Source: an uncultured beta proteobacterium (GTDB taxonomy: Bacteria; Pseudomonadota; Gammaproteobacteria; Burkholderiales; Burkholderiaceae_C). Taken from it: a stretch of 64,000 bases of DNA. Positions 42,499 through 53,092 of the stretch are shown here, piece by piece. Below the pieces are notes generated by a model. The model had not been told where the DNA came from. It was given only the letters and a program-made list of their open reading frames with translations, and ran no database searches. Made by a program: the position numbers and the translations under genes. Within the stretch, counting starts at the first letter, position 1, and each line of letters starts with the position of its first letter. The stretch covers positions 25,720-89,719 of the forward strand of contig CAIRBF010000289.1 of assembly GCA_903876715.1 (NCBI GenBank), read 5' to 3'.

Positions 42499-42526
42499 AC
42501 GTGGGGTCCGAGGCAGCGAATGCAAG
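42499..42526 (-). promoter_or_regulatory. Candidate heat-shock (sigma-32) promoter of lon
   Basis: On the minus strand CTTGCAT (42526-42520), a 13-base spacer, CCCCACGT (42506-42499). This compares well with the sigma-32 pattern CTTGAAA-N(11-16)-CCCCATNT. The predicted transcript start would lie about 18 bases before the ATG. lon is a classical heat-shock gene. Confidence 0.5.
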
Positions 42527-42578
42527 GGAAGCGCAGGCCTGAACAGGCCTCTGACGCAGGACAAATGCAGGCAGTGCG

Positions 42579-43847
42579 TCAGGCACTGACCTTGGCCTGC
42601 TCGCGGTAGACGAGGAGCGGCTTGGCGCCGTCCTCGACGATGTGCTCGTCGATCACAACCTTGGCCACGCCGTCCAGCGTGGGCAACTCGTACATGGTGT
42701 CCATCAGGGATTGCTCGACGATCGATCGCAGGCCGCGGGCACCAGTCTTGCGCGCCAGCGCCTTGCGCGCGATCGCGCCAAGGGCAGAGGGACGAACCTC
42801 GAGTTCGATGCTGTCCATCGCGAACAACTTCTGGTATTGCTTGAGCAGCGCATTGCGCGGCTCGGTCAGGATGCGCACGAGCGCGTCCTCCGTCAGTTCA
42901 CCCAGCGTCGCCACCACGGGCAGGCGACCCACCAATTCGGGAATCAGCCCGAACTTGATGAGATCCTCGGGCTCGACCTCGCGGAACGTATCCGCCGCCC
43001 GCTTCTCCGACTTGCTGTGCACAGTGGCGGCGAACCAGATCCCCGATCTCTCAGTGCGGTTCTGGATCACCTTCTCCAGACCGTCGAAGGCACCGCCACA
43101 GATGAACAGGATGTTGGTCGTGTCGATCTGCAGGAAGTCTTGGTTCGGATGCTTGCGCCCGCCCTGGGGAGGCACGCTCGCCATCGTGCCCTCGACGAGC
43201 TTGAGCAGGGCCTGCTGCACGCCCTCACCAGAAACGTCGCGCGTGATGCTGGGGTTGTCGGCCTTACGGCTGATCTTGTCGATCTCGTCGATGTAGACGA
43301 TGCCGCGCTGAGCGCGCTCGATGTCGTAGTTGCAGTTCTGGAGCAGCTTCTGGATGATGTTCTCGACGTCCTCACCCACATAACCCGCCTCGGTCAGCGT
43401 CGTCGCGTCGGCGATCACGAAGGGAACGTTGAGCAAGCGGGCGAGTGTCTGGGCAAGCAACGTCTTGCCTGAACCCGTAGGGCCGATCAGCAGGATGTTG
43501 CTCTTGGCAAGTTCAACTTCGTCCTTGGATCCACCCAGGTGCTTGAGCCGCTTGTAGTGGTTGTAAACCGCCACAGACAGCGTGCGCTTGGCAAGTTCCT
43601 GGCCGATCACATACTGGTCGAGCGTCGCCTTGATCTCGCTCGGGAACGGAAGGTCAGAACGCGCGGCCCGTCCGACAGCCGACTCCGCAGGCGCCTCGTC
43701 GCGGATGATGTCGTTGCACAGCTCGATGCATTCATCGCAGATGAAGACCGACGGCCCAGCGATGAGCTTCTTGACCTCGTGCTGGCTCTTGCCGCAAAAC
43801 GAGCAGTAAAGAACTTTCTCGCTCGAAGAGCCTTTCTTGTCGGCCAT
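42579..43847 (-). CDS. clpX: ClpXP unfoldase ClpX
   Basis: A 422-aa AAA+ unfoldase that feeds substrates to ClpP. The N-terminal zinc-binding domain has Cys15, Cys18, Cys37 and Cys40 (CSFCGK and CDEC); Walker A is [11 protein letters not shown] at 43847 is chosen because it gives the standard N-terminus ([15 protein letters not shown]). 109 bases after clpP. Confidence 0.98.
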   Translation of the reverse strand: MADKKGSSSEKVLYCSFCGKSQHEVKKLIAGPSVFICDECIELCNDIIRDEAPAESAVGRAARSDLPFPSEIKATLDQYVIGQELAKRTLSVAVYNHYKRLKHLGGSKDEVELAKSNILLIGPTGSGKTLLAQTLARLLNVPFVIADATTLTEAGYVGEDVENIIQKLLQNCNYDIERAQRGIVYIDEIDKISRKADNPSITRDVSGEGVQQALLKLVEGTMASVPPQGGRKHPNQDFLQIDTTNILFICGGAFDGLEKVIQNRTERSGIWFAATVHSKSEKRAADTFREVEPEDLIKFGLIPELVGRLPVVATLGELTEDALVRILTEPRNALLKQYQKLFAMDSIELEVRPSALGAIARKALARKTGARGLRSIVEQSLMDTMYELPTLDGVAKVVIDEHIVEDGAKPLLVYREQAKVSA

Positions 43848-43956
43848 GAGGATGTGCGTGCTCGCAGAGTTGCCAGAGGGATCCGGGCATGATAGACCAT
43901 CTTCGCCCCTGGCTTGGCTGCGGAAATGGCCTGGCAAGCAGGCCCTTCGCGCCCTT

Positions 43957-44568
<612 letters not shown>

Positions 44569-44587
44569 GTGCCAGTCCTTTCCGCGG

Positions 44588-45898
44588 TCAGGCCGCAGCC
44601 ATCAATTCGTCGAAGGGCAAGGCCTTGTCCGCAACTTGCGCCCGCGAGAGCACAAATTCAGTGACATTGCTCTCAACGACGAGGGCCTCGACCTCAGCCA
44701 TCCGCTGCCGGTCGCCGAGGTAGTAGCGCATGACGTCGGCGGGCCGCTCGTAGCTTTGGCTGATCTCTTCGATGTGCTTCTGTAGTTGATCGGGTCGGGC
44801 CTGGAGCTGGTGGTCCCTCACGATCTCGGAGACCACCAAACCCAGGCGCACGCGGCGCTCGGCCTGCGGCTGGAAAGCCTCCTCGGGGATGGGGACGGAT
44901 TCCGCGTCCTTCACGCCGCGCTGCTTCAAGTCGGCGCGCGCGGAATCCACAAGTCGCTGCCGCTCGGCGTCGACGAGCGCCTTGGGCAGATCGAGTTCGG
45001 CCACCTGCAGCAGTGCGTCCATCACCGCGGCCTTGTTACGGGCACTGACGCGGAACTTCACCTCGCGCTCAAGGTTGCGCCGCACGTCGGCGCGCAGCGC
45101 TTCCACGGTGGCATCCTTGATGCCCAAGGAGCGCACGAAATCCTCGTCGACCGGCGGCAGCAGCGCAGCCTCCACCTTCTTCATGGTCACCAGGAAGTCG
45201 GCCTCTTTGCCTGCGACCTCCTGGCCTTGATAGTCGGCGGGAAACTGCAGCGGAAACGTCTTGCTCTCGCCCACCTTCATGCCGCGCACCGCCTGGTCGA
45301 ACTGAGCCAACATCTGACCTTCGCCGATGATGAACTGGAAGGCGTCGGCCTTGCCGCCAGCGAAAGGCTCACCGTCGATCTTGCCCTCGAAGTCGATCGT
45401 GACGCGGTCCGTTTCCGCAGCGCCCTCGGCGGCCGGGCGCTGGTTGAACGTGCGGCGCTGACGACGCAGGATCTCGACCGTGCGATCGATGGCAGCGTCA
45501 GTGACCTCGGTGGACACGCGCTCGATTTGCCGCGCAGAGAGGTCGCCGACACGGACCTCGGGGTAGACCTCGAAGGTGGCGTCGAAAGCGAGTTGCCCCT
45601 CGGGCGCCTCGTCCTTCTGGGCAATCTGAGGTGTACCGGCTACGCGCAACTGAGCCTGGCCCGCGGCGTCGGAGAAGGCTTTGCCCACGCGATCGTTGAT
45701 GACTTCGTATTGGACGGAATACCCGAAGCGCTGTGTCACGACGGACATCGGCACCTTGCCGGGCCGAAAGCCATCGGCCTTGACGGTGCGCGCCAGGCGC
45801 TGGAGTCGGGACTTGACCTCGTTACCGATCTCGGACGCCGCCAGCGTCAGGGTGATGCGGCGCTCGAGCTTGCCGAGGGATTCGACGTTGACGGACAT
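44588..45898 (-). CDS. tig: Trigger factor
   Basis: A 436-aa ribosome-bound chaperone with prolyl isomerase activity. The N-terminal ribosome-binding loop is [12 protein letters not shown]; the central FKBP-like domain includes [19 protein letters not shown]; the C-terminal domain is helical. First gene of the proteostasis block. It lies just downstream of tRNA-Leu(TAG). Confidence 0.97.
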   Translation of the reverse strand: MSVNVESLGKLERRITLTLAASEIGNEVKSRLQRLARTVKADGFRPGKVPMSVVTQRFGYSVQYEVINDRVGKAFSDAAGQAQLRVAGTPQIAQKDEAPEGQLAFDATFEVYPEVRVGDLSARQIERVSTEVTDAAIDRTVEILRRQRRTFNQRPAAEGAAETDRVTIDFEGKIDGEPFAGGKADAFQFIIGEGQMLAQFDQAVRGMKVGESKTFPLQFPADYQGQEVAGKEADFLVTMKKVEAALLPPVDEDFVRSLGIKDATVEALRADVRRNLEREVKFRVSARNKAAVMDALLQVAELDLPKALVDAERQRLVDSARADLKQRGVKDAESVPIPEEAFQPQAERRVRLGLVVSEIVRDHQLQARPDQLQKHIEEISQSYERPADVMRYYLGDRQRMAEVEALVVESNVTEFVLSRAQVADKALPFDELMAAA

Positions 45899-45935
45899 GG
45901 GCGTGTCTCTGTGGGTTTGTTGAAAATTCGTCGCA

Positions 45936-46022
45936 TGGTGCGCGGGGTCGGACTCGAACCGACACGGGGTCGCCCCCGTCAGGACCTAAACCTGGTGCGT
46001 CTACCAATTTCGCCACCCGCGC
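45936..46022 (-). tRNA. tRNA-Leu (anticodon TAG)
   Basis: 87 bases on the minus strand, 5' GCGCGGGTGGCGAAATTGGTAG, anticodon loop TTTAGGT giving TAG, long variable arm with GACGGGGGCGACCCCGTG, T-loop GGTTCGAGTCC, 3' ACCA. Directly upstream of tig. Confidence 0.96.
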
Positions 46023-46152
46023 GGGCTGGGCACCGGAGCCACCTTGAAATTTGGCTTCGATTTGGAAAACCATCCATTTTATCGCCCCGGGCATGGTCGC
46101 GTCCGGCCTGTGACGGGATGGGCCTCAAGCCGAGGGGCGCGACAATGCCAAG

Positions 46153-47004
46153 GTGGCTGTCGAGCACTACGAAAACTTCCCCGTGGCCTCGGTGCTGTGT
46201 CCGCCGAGGATCCGCAGCGCTGTCGTGGCCATCTACGGCTATGCACGCACGGCTGACGATATCGCCGACGAAGGGGACGCCCCTGAGGCGCATCGACAAG
46301 CGCAACTCGAAGCGTACAGGGACGACCTGCGACGCGTTTGCGCAGGCCAGGCACCAACGCCGCGTTGGGCTCACGTCTTCGTCCCCTTGCAGCGCTCCAT
46401 CCTGGCGCATCGCTTGCCGACCCAGCCCCTCGAAGACCTGCTCGATGCCTTTTTGCAAGACGTACGCAACCCACGTTATGCCGACCGCGAACAACTGCTT
46501 GACTACTGCCGACGTTCGGCCAATCCCGTGGGACGCGTGCTGTTGCACCTGTACGGCCTGGTCGACGACGGTGCGCTGCGCCGCGCGGACTGCATCTGCA
46601 CCGCGCTGCAGCTCATCAACTTTTGGCAGGACTGCAGCGTCGACCTGCCGCGGGGTCGTGTCTACCTGCCAGCCGAGGACGCGCGGCACCACGGCGTCAA
46701 CCTGGACGACCCGGCGAACCTGCGCGACAGCCCTGCGACCCAGGCGATGCTGCGCGGCCTGTGCACTTGGGCGCGCCAGACCATGCTCGACGGCGCGGAC
46801 CTCGCCCTGCAGCTTCCCGGCAGAGCGGGCTGGGAACTTCGATTGGTTGTGCAGGGGGGACTGCGAATCCTCGAGAAGATCCGGCGCGCGGGTTACCGTG
46901 TCATGAGCCACCGCCCGGTCATCGGTGCGCGGGACGCGCTGCCAATGGCCTGGTGCGCGTTGACAATGCGCAATCACGCCAGTCGGACCGGGAGCGTAGA
47001 GTGA
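46153..47004 (+). CDS. hpnC: Squalene synthase-like HpnC
   Basis: A 283-aa trans-isoprenyl diphosphate synthase-like protein. Aspartate-rich motif one is RTADDIADEGD (about residue 35) and motif two NFWQDCSVDLPRGRVYLP near 157. In the HpnCDE route HpnC converts presqualene diphosphate to hydroxysqualene. The start is GTG at 46153. It is the first gene of hpnC-hpnD-hpnE and overlaps hpnD as GTGA. Confidence 0.93.
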   Translation: MAVEHYENFPVASVLCPPRIRSAVVAIYGYARTADDIADEGDAPEAHRQAQLEAYRDDLRRVCAGQAPTPRWAHVFVPLQRSILAHRLPTQPLEDLLDAFLQDVRNPRYADREQLLDYCRRSANPVGRVLLHLYGLVDDGALRRADCICTALQLINFWQDCSVDLPRGRVYLPAEDARHHGVNLDDPANLRDSPATQAMLRGLCTWARQTMLDGADLALQLPGRAGWELRLVVQGGLRILEKIRRAGYRVMSHRPVIGARDALPMAWCALTMRNHASRTGSVE

Positions 47005-47849
47005 CTCCGCAGCAGTACGTACAGGACAAGGCAGCGCGCAGCGGCTCGAGCTTCTACTACGCCTTCCTCTTTCTGCCACCCCAGCGCCGCGCTGCCATCA
47101 CCGCCTTCTACGCCTTTTGCCGCGAGGTGGACGATGTGGTCGACGAGGTCAGTGACCTCGGCGTGGCCGGTGTGAAGCTGGCCTGGTGGCGCGATGAAGT
47201 CAGCCGCGCCTACGACGGCCGGGCCGGGCACCCTGTAACGCAGGCCCTGATGCCGCTGGCACCGCTTTTCAACATCGAAAAGCGGCATCTGGAGGCAGTG
47301 ATCGACGGCTGCGAGATGGACCTCAGGCAATCGCGGTTCCTCGACTACACCGGCCTGGAACACTATTGCCATCTCGTGGCCGGCATTGTTGGTGAGGTCG
47401 CATGCAACATCTTCGGCCGCAGCAGTGAGAAGACGGTCGCCTACGCGCACCGTCTGGGCCGTGCCATGCAGTTGACGAACATCATCCGCGATGTCGGCGA
47501 CGACGCGCGCCGGGGGCGCATCTACATCCCGATGTCCGAATTGCGGCAGTTTGACGTGAAGGCGCAGGAGTTGCTCAGGCGCGAATCGCCCTGGGGCTAC
47601 AGCGAGCGCTTCGAGGCCTTGATGCGCTTCCAGGCCGCGCGCGCGCACCGCCTCTACGATGAGGCATTGGCCTTGTTGCCCGCAGAAGACCTCCGCCCCC
47701 AGAAGCCCGGACTGATGATGGCCAACATCTACCGCACCCTGTTGCTCGAGGTCGAGCGCGGCGGCTTCCGGGTGCTGCACCAGCGCATCTCGCTGACCCC
47801 GCTGCGCAAGCTTTGGATCGCGGCACGCACCCAGTGGCGGTCGGCCTGA
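47001..47849 (+). CDS. hpnD: Presqualene diphosphate synthase HpnD
   Basis: A 282-aa member of the squalene/phytoene synthase family. The two aspartate-rich motifs are REVDDVVDE and QLTNIIRDVGDDARRGRIYIP. HpnD condenses two farnesyl diphosphates to presqualene diphosphate. The GTG start overlaps the hpnC stop by four bases. FPP synthase is not in this window. Confidence 0.95.
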   Translation: MTPQQYVQDKAARSGSSFYYAFLFLPPQRRAAITAFYAFCREVDDVVDEVSDLGVAGVKLAWWRDEVSRAYDGRAGHPVTQALMPLAPLFNIEKRHLEAVIDGCEMDLRQSRFLDYTGLEHYCHLVAGIVGEVACNIFGRSSEKTVAYAHRLGRAMQLTNIIRDVGDDARRGRIYIPMSELRQFDVKAQELLRRESPWGYSERFEALMRFQAARAHRLYDEALALLPAEDLRPQKPGLMMANIYRTLLLEVERGGFRVLHQRISLTPLRKLWIAARTQWRSA

Positions 47850-49198
47850 GCCCGCCAACGAAGAGCGCTGCGAGGCAGCACACGCCCAGCGCCGCGGGAA
47901 GCGGTGGCGCGTCGAAGCGCGCCGCGGCGATCATCGGCGCCGGCTGGGGCGGACTGGCCGCAGCAGTGGGCCTGACGCAGGCAGGCCTGTCAGTCACGGT
48001 GTTCGAGATGGCGCAAGCAATCGGCGGGCGGGCGCGCACGGTCGCGCGTTCCGGCCACACCGGCGACAACGGTCAGCACATCCTGATCGGCGCCTACCGG
48101 GCTACGCTGGATCTGATGCGGCAGGTCGGCGTCGAGCCCGAAGCGGTCCTGCTTCGGACGCCGCTGTCGCTGCAGGACGCCCATGGCCGCGGCTTGCGCC
48201 TACCCGACGGGCACGCAGCGCTGGCCTTCGCCCGTGCGATCCTGGGGCTGCGCTCCTGGCCGCTGGCCGACCGACTGGCCCTGCTGAAGCGCTGCGCTGC
48301 ATGGGCTGCAGCGGGCTTTCACTGCGATCCTGCACTCAGCGTGGAGGGCTTGTGCCGTGGGTTGTCGCCAACCCTGCGGATGGAACTGCTCGAGACCTTG
48401 TGCGTCGCCGCGCTGAACACGCAAGCGCATGAGGCCAGCGCTGAGGTCTTCCTGCGCGTGATGCGCGACGCGCTGATGGGCGGCCGCGGCAGCGCCGACC
48501 TGCTGCTGCCACGTGTGCCGCTGGGTTCACTGCTCCCGGACGCCGCTGCACACTGGCTCGAATGCCGCGGCGCTCGGCTGAAGCGGCGCATCCGTGTTCA
48601 GGCCCTGGATCGAAGCGACATGGGCTGGGCTGTGGACGGTCAACCCTTCGACGTGGTCGTGCTGGCATGCACGTCCAGCGAGGCCGCCAGGCTGGCCCGG
48701 CCGCACGCGCCGGCCTGGGCTGCCCTCGCGGATGGCCTGCGCCATCAGTCCATCCTGACCACCTATGTGCAGTGCGAAGGCGCACGCTTCATGCACCACC
48801 CGATGGTGCGCTTGGACGGCGGCCCGGCGCAGTTCGCATTCGACCACGGCTGGCTCAGCGAGGCCCCTGGGTCCTTCGCCTTCGTCGCGAGCGCAGCCGA
48901 CCCTTGGATGACGAACGGCCTCGAGCATGCGCAGGCAGCCGTCCTCGCGCAGGCGCAATCGCTGTTTCGCGCATGCGGAGCGCACGGGTCGCCACGCGTG
49001 GTGCGCAGTGTCTGCGAGCGGAAAGCCACGTTTGCGTGCACAGCCGGCCTGCGTCGGCCGCCGGCGCGAGTTGCGCCCGCGCTCTGGGCTGCGGCAGACT
49101 ACGTTGCCGGTCCCTATCCGGCCACTTTGGAGGGTGCCGTGCGCCACGGTATCGCTGCAGCGCGTGCGGCCGCCAACCCGGACATCGATGGCCCTTGA
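47834..49198 (+). CDS. hpnE: Hydroxysqualene dehydroxylase HpnE
   Basis: An about 454-aa flavin amine-oxidase-type protein with an FAD-binding N-terminus (AAIIGAGWGGLAAAVGLTQAG) and GGRARTV. HpnE reduces hydroxysqualene to squalene. The start is taken as GTG at 47834, 16 bases inside the end of hpnD; an earlier TTG at 47813 is possible. Third gene of the squalene set; no cyclase gene follows. Confidence 0.92.
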   Translation: MAVGLSPPTKSAARQHTPSAAGSGGASKRAAAIIGAGWGGLAAAVGLTQAGLSVTVFEMAQAIGGRARTVARSGHTGDNGQHILIGAYRATLDLMRQVGVEPEAVLLRTPLSLQDAHGRGLRLPDGHAALAFARAILGLRSWPLADRLALLKRCAAWAAAGFHCDPALSVEGLCRGLSPTLRMELLETLCVAALNTQAHEASAEVFLRVMRDALMGGRGSADLLLPRVPLGSLLPDAAAHWLECRGARLKRRIRVQALDRSDMGWAVDGQPFDVVVLACTSSEAARLARPHAPAWAALADGLRHQSILTTYVQCEGARFMHHPMVRLDGGPAQFAFDHGWLSEAPGSFAFVASAADPWMTNGLEHAQAAVLAQAQSLFRACGAHGSPRVVRSVCERKATFACTAGLRRPPARVAPALWAAADYVAGPYPATLEGAVRHGIAAARAAANPDIDGP

Positions 49199-49262
49199 CG
49201 ATTCAGCGATCAGCAAGCGCTTTCGCGATGCAAAATCGAGTGTCGCCCAGCGATATGGACTG

Positions 49263-50033
49263 ATGAGCAAGAACGACGCCTCGACCCCCGCCATCCAGGT
49301 GCTGGAACGCACGTTCGCCCTGCTGGACGCGCTTGCCCGGCACCAGGACCCGGTGCCTCTGAAGACGATCAGCGAAGAGACCGGACTCCACCCCTCGACG
49401 GCGCACCGAATCCTCAACGATCTGGCGATCGGACACTTCGTCGACCGCCCCGAGGCGGGCAATTACCGCCTAGGGATGCGCCTGCTCGAACTGGGCAACC
49501 TGGTCAAGGCCAGGCTGGACGTGCGCGAGGCGGCCGTTGGACCCATGCGCGAGTTGCACCGCCTGACTCAGCAACCAGTGAACCTGTCGATGCGGCAGGG
49601 CGACGAAATCGTCTACATCGAACGCACCTACAGCGAGCGTTCAGGCATGCAAGTGGTACGGGCGGTCGGAGGTCGTGCACCGCTGCACCTGACCTCGGTG
49701 GGAAAGCTCTTCCTGGCTGCCGACGATCCGCAACGTGTGCGCGCCTACATCACGCGCACAGGACTGGTCGGCCACACACGCAACAGCATCACGGACCCGG
49801 GCCGCCTCGACCGCGAGCTCGCCGCCGTGAGGGCCCAAGGCCTTGCCCGCGATGACGAGGAACTCGAGCTGGGTGTGCGCTGCATGGCCACCGGCATCTT
49901 GGATGACCAGGGCAAATTGATCGCCGGCCTGTCGATCTCAGCACCCGCGGACCGTCTAGACGAGGCCTGGGCCGACCGCCTGCGGACCACAGCCCGCGAG
50001 ATCTCAAAGGCGCTAGGCCACCGCGGGCCTTGA
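49263..50033 (+). CDS. IclR family transcriptional regulator
   Basis: A 256-aa regulator. N-terminal winged HTH (PLKTISEETGLHPSTAHRILNDL) and a C-terminal effector-binding domain (TSVGKLFLA, LEAVRAQG-like LAAVRAQGLARDDEELELGVRCMA). Start ATG at 49263 is preferred; an upstream ATG at 49188 overlapping hpnE is in frame. It follows hpnE closely on the same strand, so it may be co-transcribed with the squalene genes. Effector and targets unknown. Confidence 0.9.
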   Translation: MSKNDASTPAIQVLERTFALLDALARHQDPVPLKTISEETGLHPSTAHRILNDLAIGHFVDRPEAGNYRLGMRLLELGNLVKARLDVREAAVGPMRELHRLTQQPVNLSMRQGDEIVYIERTYSERSGMQVVRAVGGRAPLHLTSVGKLFLAADDPQRVRAYITRTGLVGHTRNSITDPGRLDRELAAVRAQGLARDDEELELGVRCMATGILDDQGKLIAGLSISAPADRLDEAWADRLRTTAREISKALGHRGP

Positions 50034-50082
50034 ACCGACGTGGTTGTCTACCGCCGCGCCATGGCCGGCGAGCGCAAACGCA

Positions 50083-51168
50083 TCACCGACCGGTCGAAGT
50101 CCAGGGAGCGGCAGAAGACGCAGGCACCGATGCCGAAACCCAGCTGCGCAGGCGTTCCGCATCTCCGATACGGGAGTACCTGCCCGCTGAATCCAGCAGC
50201 ACCATGATCAACTGACGGCCAGCCAGTTGCGCCTGCATGACGAGGCAACGACCCGCTTCGGAGATGTACCCCGTCTTCTGCAGACCGATGTCCCACCCAG
50301 GATTGCGGATCAGGCCGTTGGTGTTGCGAAACTCCAGTTCCCGGCGACCAACGGCGACGCGGGCGTCGCTCGAGGTTGATAGCTCGCGGATGAGCTGGTG
50401 CTCCGAAGCCGCCTTCACGAGCACGCTCAAGTCCAGGGCACTCGATTGATTGGCGCTGGACAGCCCCGTGGGCTCGACGTATCGAGTCCGGCGCATGCCC
50501 AGTGCCGCCGCCTTGCGGTTCATCGCCTCGACAAAAGCGACCATACCGCCAGGGTAATGACGACCGAGGGCATGCGCGGCCCGATTCTCGGAGGACATCA
50601 GGGCCAGGTGAAGCATCTGCCCGCGGGTCAAGGTCGTACCCACATTCAACCGGGACCTGCTGCCCTTCTCGGTGTCGACATCCGCCTGGGAAATCGTCAG
50701 AGACTCGTCCAAAGGCAACCTTGCCTCCACCACGACAAGCGCCGTCATCAGCTTCGTGATCGAGGCGATGGGCAATACCGCTTCCGAGTTCTTGCTGAAC
50801 AGGATCTGGTCGGTCTCCTTGTCGATAACCAACGCCACGCTCGACCTGAGGTCAAGAGGGTCGGGTGTGCCGTGCAGGCCCGCCATCTGACCGAAGGAAA
50901 GCCTTGGCGGCGTGTCATCCAGCTTGGCGGCAACAGCCGAGGCGCGCGGCACCGCACGCGCCTGGGAATTTGCGCGCGTACTTTTACGCCGCACTTCCTT
51001 GCGCTTCGCCGAGCCAGCGCGTTGGGCACCATCCTTCGAACCGGCGGCTCGCTCGGCAGTCCTGCCCTGCGCTTCGGCGAACGTCGGAAGGCTGACACCC
51101 AGGGTGACCCAGACCGATACAGACAGGGCCCCTGCCAACCAGCGCTTGAACAATTGACCCCGAGCCAT
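50083..51168 (-). CDS. pbpG: D-alanyl-D-alanine endopeptidase (PBP7-like)
   Basis: A 361-aa secreted serine peptidase of the S11 family that trims peptidoglycan cross-links. A signal peptide (about residues 10-33) is followed by a basic, low-complexity segment to about residue 80. Active-site motifs: S136-x-x-K (SITK), S193-E-N and K298-T-G. ATG at 51168 has a strong GGAGG ribosome site. Low-molecular-mass penicillin-binding protein; PBP7 is the closest match by size. Confidence 0.9.
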   Translation of the reverse strand: MARGQLFKRWLAGALSVSVWVTLGVSLPTFAEAQGRTAERAAGSKDGAQRAGSAKRKEVRRKSTRANSQARAVPRASAVAAKLDDTPPRLSFGQMAGLHGTPDPLDLRSSVALVIDKETDQILFSKNSEAVLPIASITKLMTALVVVEARLPLDESLTISQADVDTEKGSRSRLNVGTTLTRGQMLHLALMSSENRAAHALGRHYPGGMVAFVEAMNRKAAALGMRRTRYVEPTGLSSANQSSALDLSVLVKAASEHQLIRELSTSSDARVAVGRRELEFRNTNGLIRNPGWDIGLQKTGYISEAGRCLVMQAQLAGRQLIMVLLDSAGRYSRIGDAERLRSWVSASVPASSAAPWTSTGR

Positions 51169-51266
51169 GCCACCTCCAGAACCGCATCGCAGTGTAAAAG
51201 AGAGGCCGGCTCGAAGCAAGATCAATGACTTGCGCAGGTCAGCTCAAAAGATGCTTCAGCCGAGTG

Positions 51267-52808
51267 TCAGCCCTGGGCCGCCACGCGTTCAGTCTTGCTG
51301 CGCAGCTTGTTCAAGGCTGCCAAATAGGCCTTGGCCGACGCCACCACGATGTCCGGATCAGCTCCGACGCCATTGACCACCCGCCCGCCCAGTTGGAGAC
51401 GCACGGTGACTTCCCCCTGGGACTCAGTGCTGCCGGAGGTAATGGCGTTGACGGAATACAACAGCAGTTCAGCGCCCGACGACAGCTTGGACTCTATGGC
51501 TTTCAGGCTGGCATCGACTGGTCCGTTGCCTTCACTCTCCGCACGCAACTCCTGAGAGCCAGCGGCAAAAGTCACACGGGCATGCGGCCGCTCGCCCGTC
51601 TCTGAGTGCTGCGACAGCGAGAGCAATCGAAAGTACTCCTGCTCGCTTGTGACGCTCTCATCACCAACGAGCGCGATGATGTCCTCGTCGAAGATGTCGC
51701 TCTTGCGATCAGCCAGGTCCTTGAAGCGCGTGAAGGCCGCGTTGACCTCCGCTTCGGAATCAAGCTCGACGCCCAACTCCTGCAAGCGCTGCTTGAAAGC
51801 GTTGCGCCCAGAAAGCTTGCCGAGCACGATTCGGTTTGCAGACCAGCCCACATCCTCGGCGCGCATGATCTCGTAGGTATCTCGTGCCTTCAGGACGCCA
51901 TCCTGGTGAATGCCCGAGGCATGCGCGAAGGCATTGGCGCCCACCACGGCCTTGTTAGGTTGCACGACAAAGCCCGTGGTCTGCGCCACGAGGCGCGACG
52001 CGGGCACGATCTGGGACGCATCGATGCCGACCTGAAGGCCAAAGTAATCCCGGCGCGTGCGCACAGCCATCACCACCTCTTCGAGCGAGCAGTTACCCGC
52101 GCGCTCACCCAGACCGTTGATCGTGCATTCGATCTGCCGGGCGCCGCCGATGGTCACGCCCGCAAGCGAATTGGCCACCGCCATCCCCAGATCGTTGTGG
52201 CAGTGGACAGACCAAACAGCTCTGTCGGAGCTTGGAATGCGCTCGCGGAGCTTGCGGATGAATTCCCCGTACAACTCGGGGATGGCATAGCCCACGGTAT
52301 CGGGAATGTTGATCGTCGTGGCGCCCTCGGCAATGGCGACCTCGACGACCCTAGCCAGAAAATCAGGATCGGAACGATAACCATCCTCGGCGGAAAACTC
52401 CACGTCATTACACAGGTTTCGAGCAAAACGCACGGCCTGTCTTGACTGCTCGAGCACCTGCTCGCGCGTCATGCGCAGCTTCTTCTCCATGTGCAGATCG
52501 CTGGTGGCGATGAAGGTGTGGATGCGCGCACGCGCTGCAGGTTGCAGCGCTTCAGCAGCACGGGAAATGTCTCGATCGTTGGCCCGCGCCAGCGAGCACA
52601 CAACGCTTTCCTTGATAGCCGCCGCGATGGCCCGGACGGCCTCGAAATCACCATTGCTCGACGCGGCGAACCCGGCCTCGATGACATCCACTCGCAAACG
52701 CTCAAGCTGGCGTGCGATACGCAACTTCTCCTCACGCGTCATCGAAGCCCCGGGCGACTGTTCGCCGTCACGCAGGGTGGTGTCGAAAATGATCAATTGG
52801 TCGGACAT
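51267..52808 (-). CDS. leuA: 2-Isopropylmalate synthase
   Basis: A 513-aa enzyme for the first step of leucine synthesis (2-oxoisovalerate plus acetyl-CoA). The TIM-barrel domain starts with [17 protein letters not shown]; the C-terminal regulatory domain, which binds leucine, is present at normal length. ATG at 52808 has AGGAG six bases before it. A leader peptide and hairpin lie upstream (52837-52983), suggesting attenuation by leucyl-tRNA. Confidence 0.97.
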   Translation of the reverse strand: MSDQLIIFDTTLRDGEQSPGASMTREEKLRIARQLERLRVDVIEAGFAASSNGDFEAVRAIAAAIKESVVCSLARANDRDISRAAEALQPAARARIHTFIATSDLHMEKKLRMTREQVLEQSRQAVRFARNLCNDVEFSAEDGYRSDPDFLARVVEVAIAEGATTINIPDTVGYAIPELYGEFIRKLRERIPSSDRAVWSVHCHNDLGMAVANSLAGVTIGGARQIECTINGLGERAGNCSLEEVVMAVRTRRDYFGLQVGIDASQIVPASRLVAQTTGFVVQPNKAVVGANAFAHASGIHQDGVLKARDTYEIMRAEDVGWSANRIVLGKLSGRNAFKQRLQELGVELDSEAEVNAAFTRFKDLADRKSDIFDEDIIALVGDESVTSEQEYFRLLSLSQHSETGERPHARVTFAAGSQELRAESEGNGPVDASLKAIESKLSSGAELLLYSVNAITSGSTESQGEVTVRLQLGGRVVNGVGADPDIVVASAKAYLAALNKLRSKTERVAAQG

Positions 52809-52836
52809 GCTTGTTCTCCTGGCTTCTTGCACGCAG

Positions 52837-52899
52837 CCGGATCGGGACTCACCAATGAAAACGGCCCGCTGCAGTGCGCTGGGCGGGCCGTCGATCCGG
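52837..52899 (-). promoter_or_regulatory. leuA attenuator hairpin
   Basis: On the minus strand ACGGCCCG (52891-52884) pairs with CGGGCCGT (52868-52861) across a 15-base loop and runs into TTTTC, giving a terminator-like hairpin. A second repeat, CCGGATCG (52899-52892) with CGATCCGG (52844-52837), encloses it. It lies between the leader peptide stop and the leuA ribosome site, as expected for an attenuator. Confidence 0.6.
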
Positions 52900-52917
52900 A
52901 AAAACGAACGAAAACGG

Positions 52918-52983
52918 TCAACCCCCTGATGGCGAGCAGGCTCCTAGCACTAGGGATTGAACGATCATGTGAATCATCGACAT
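52918..52983 (-). CDS. leuL: Leader peptide of leuA (leucine attenuator)
   Basis: A 21-aa reading frame, starting [14 protein letters not shown] and ending SGG. It contains CTA-GTG-CTA, that is Leu-Val-Leu with two rare CTA codons in a GC-rich genome; rare CTA codons are also used in the E. coli leu leader. The codons lie inside a small palindrome (CCTAGTGCTAGG). Stalling there when leucyl-tRNA is scarce would be expected to free leuA from the downstream terminator. Which of three in-frame ATGs is used is unclear. Confidence 0.6.
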   Translation of the reverse strand: MSMIHMIVQSLVLGACSPSGG

Positions 52984-53092
52984 TTAATGTAACACAGGCG
53001 GTAATGAGGCCCTTGGCGTAAACCAGCGGAGCGAGCCCGGAGCCCGGACAAGCCGGCCCCAGCGACTCGGCCTCCGACAGACCGCCCCTGGC

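Noticed and set aside
44786..46906. A 706-codon plus-strand frame across tig, tRNA-Leu and hpnC
   Set aside because: It crosses a tRNA gene and two real genes in other frames, so it is an artefact of base composition.
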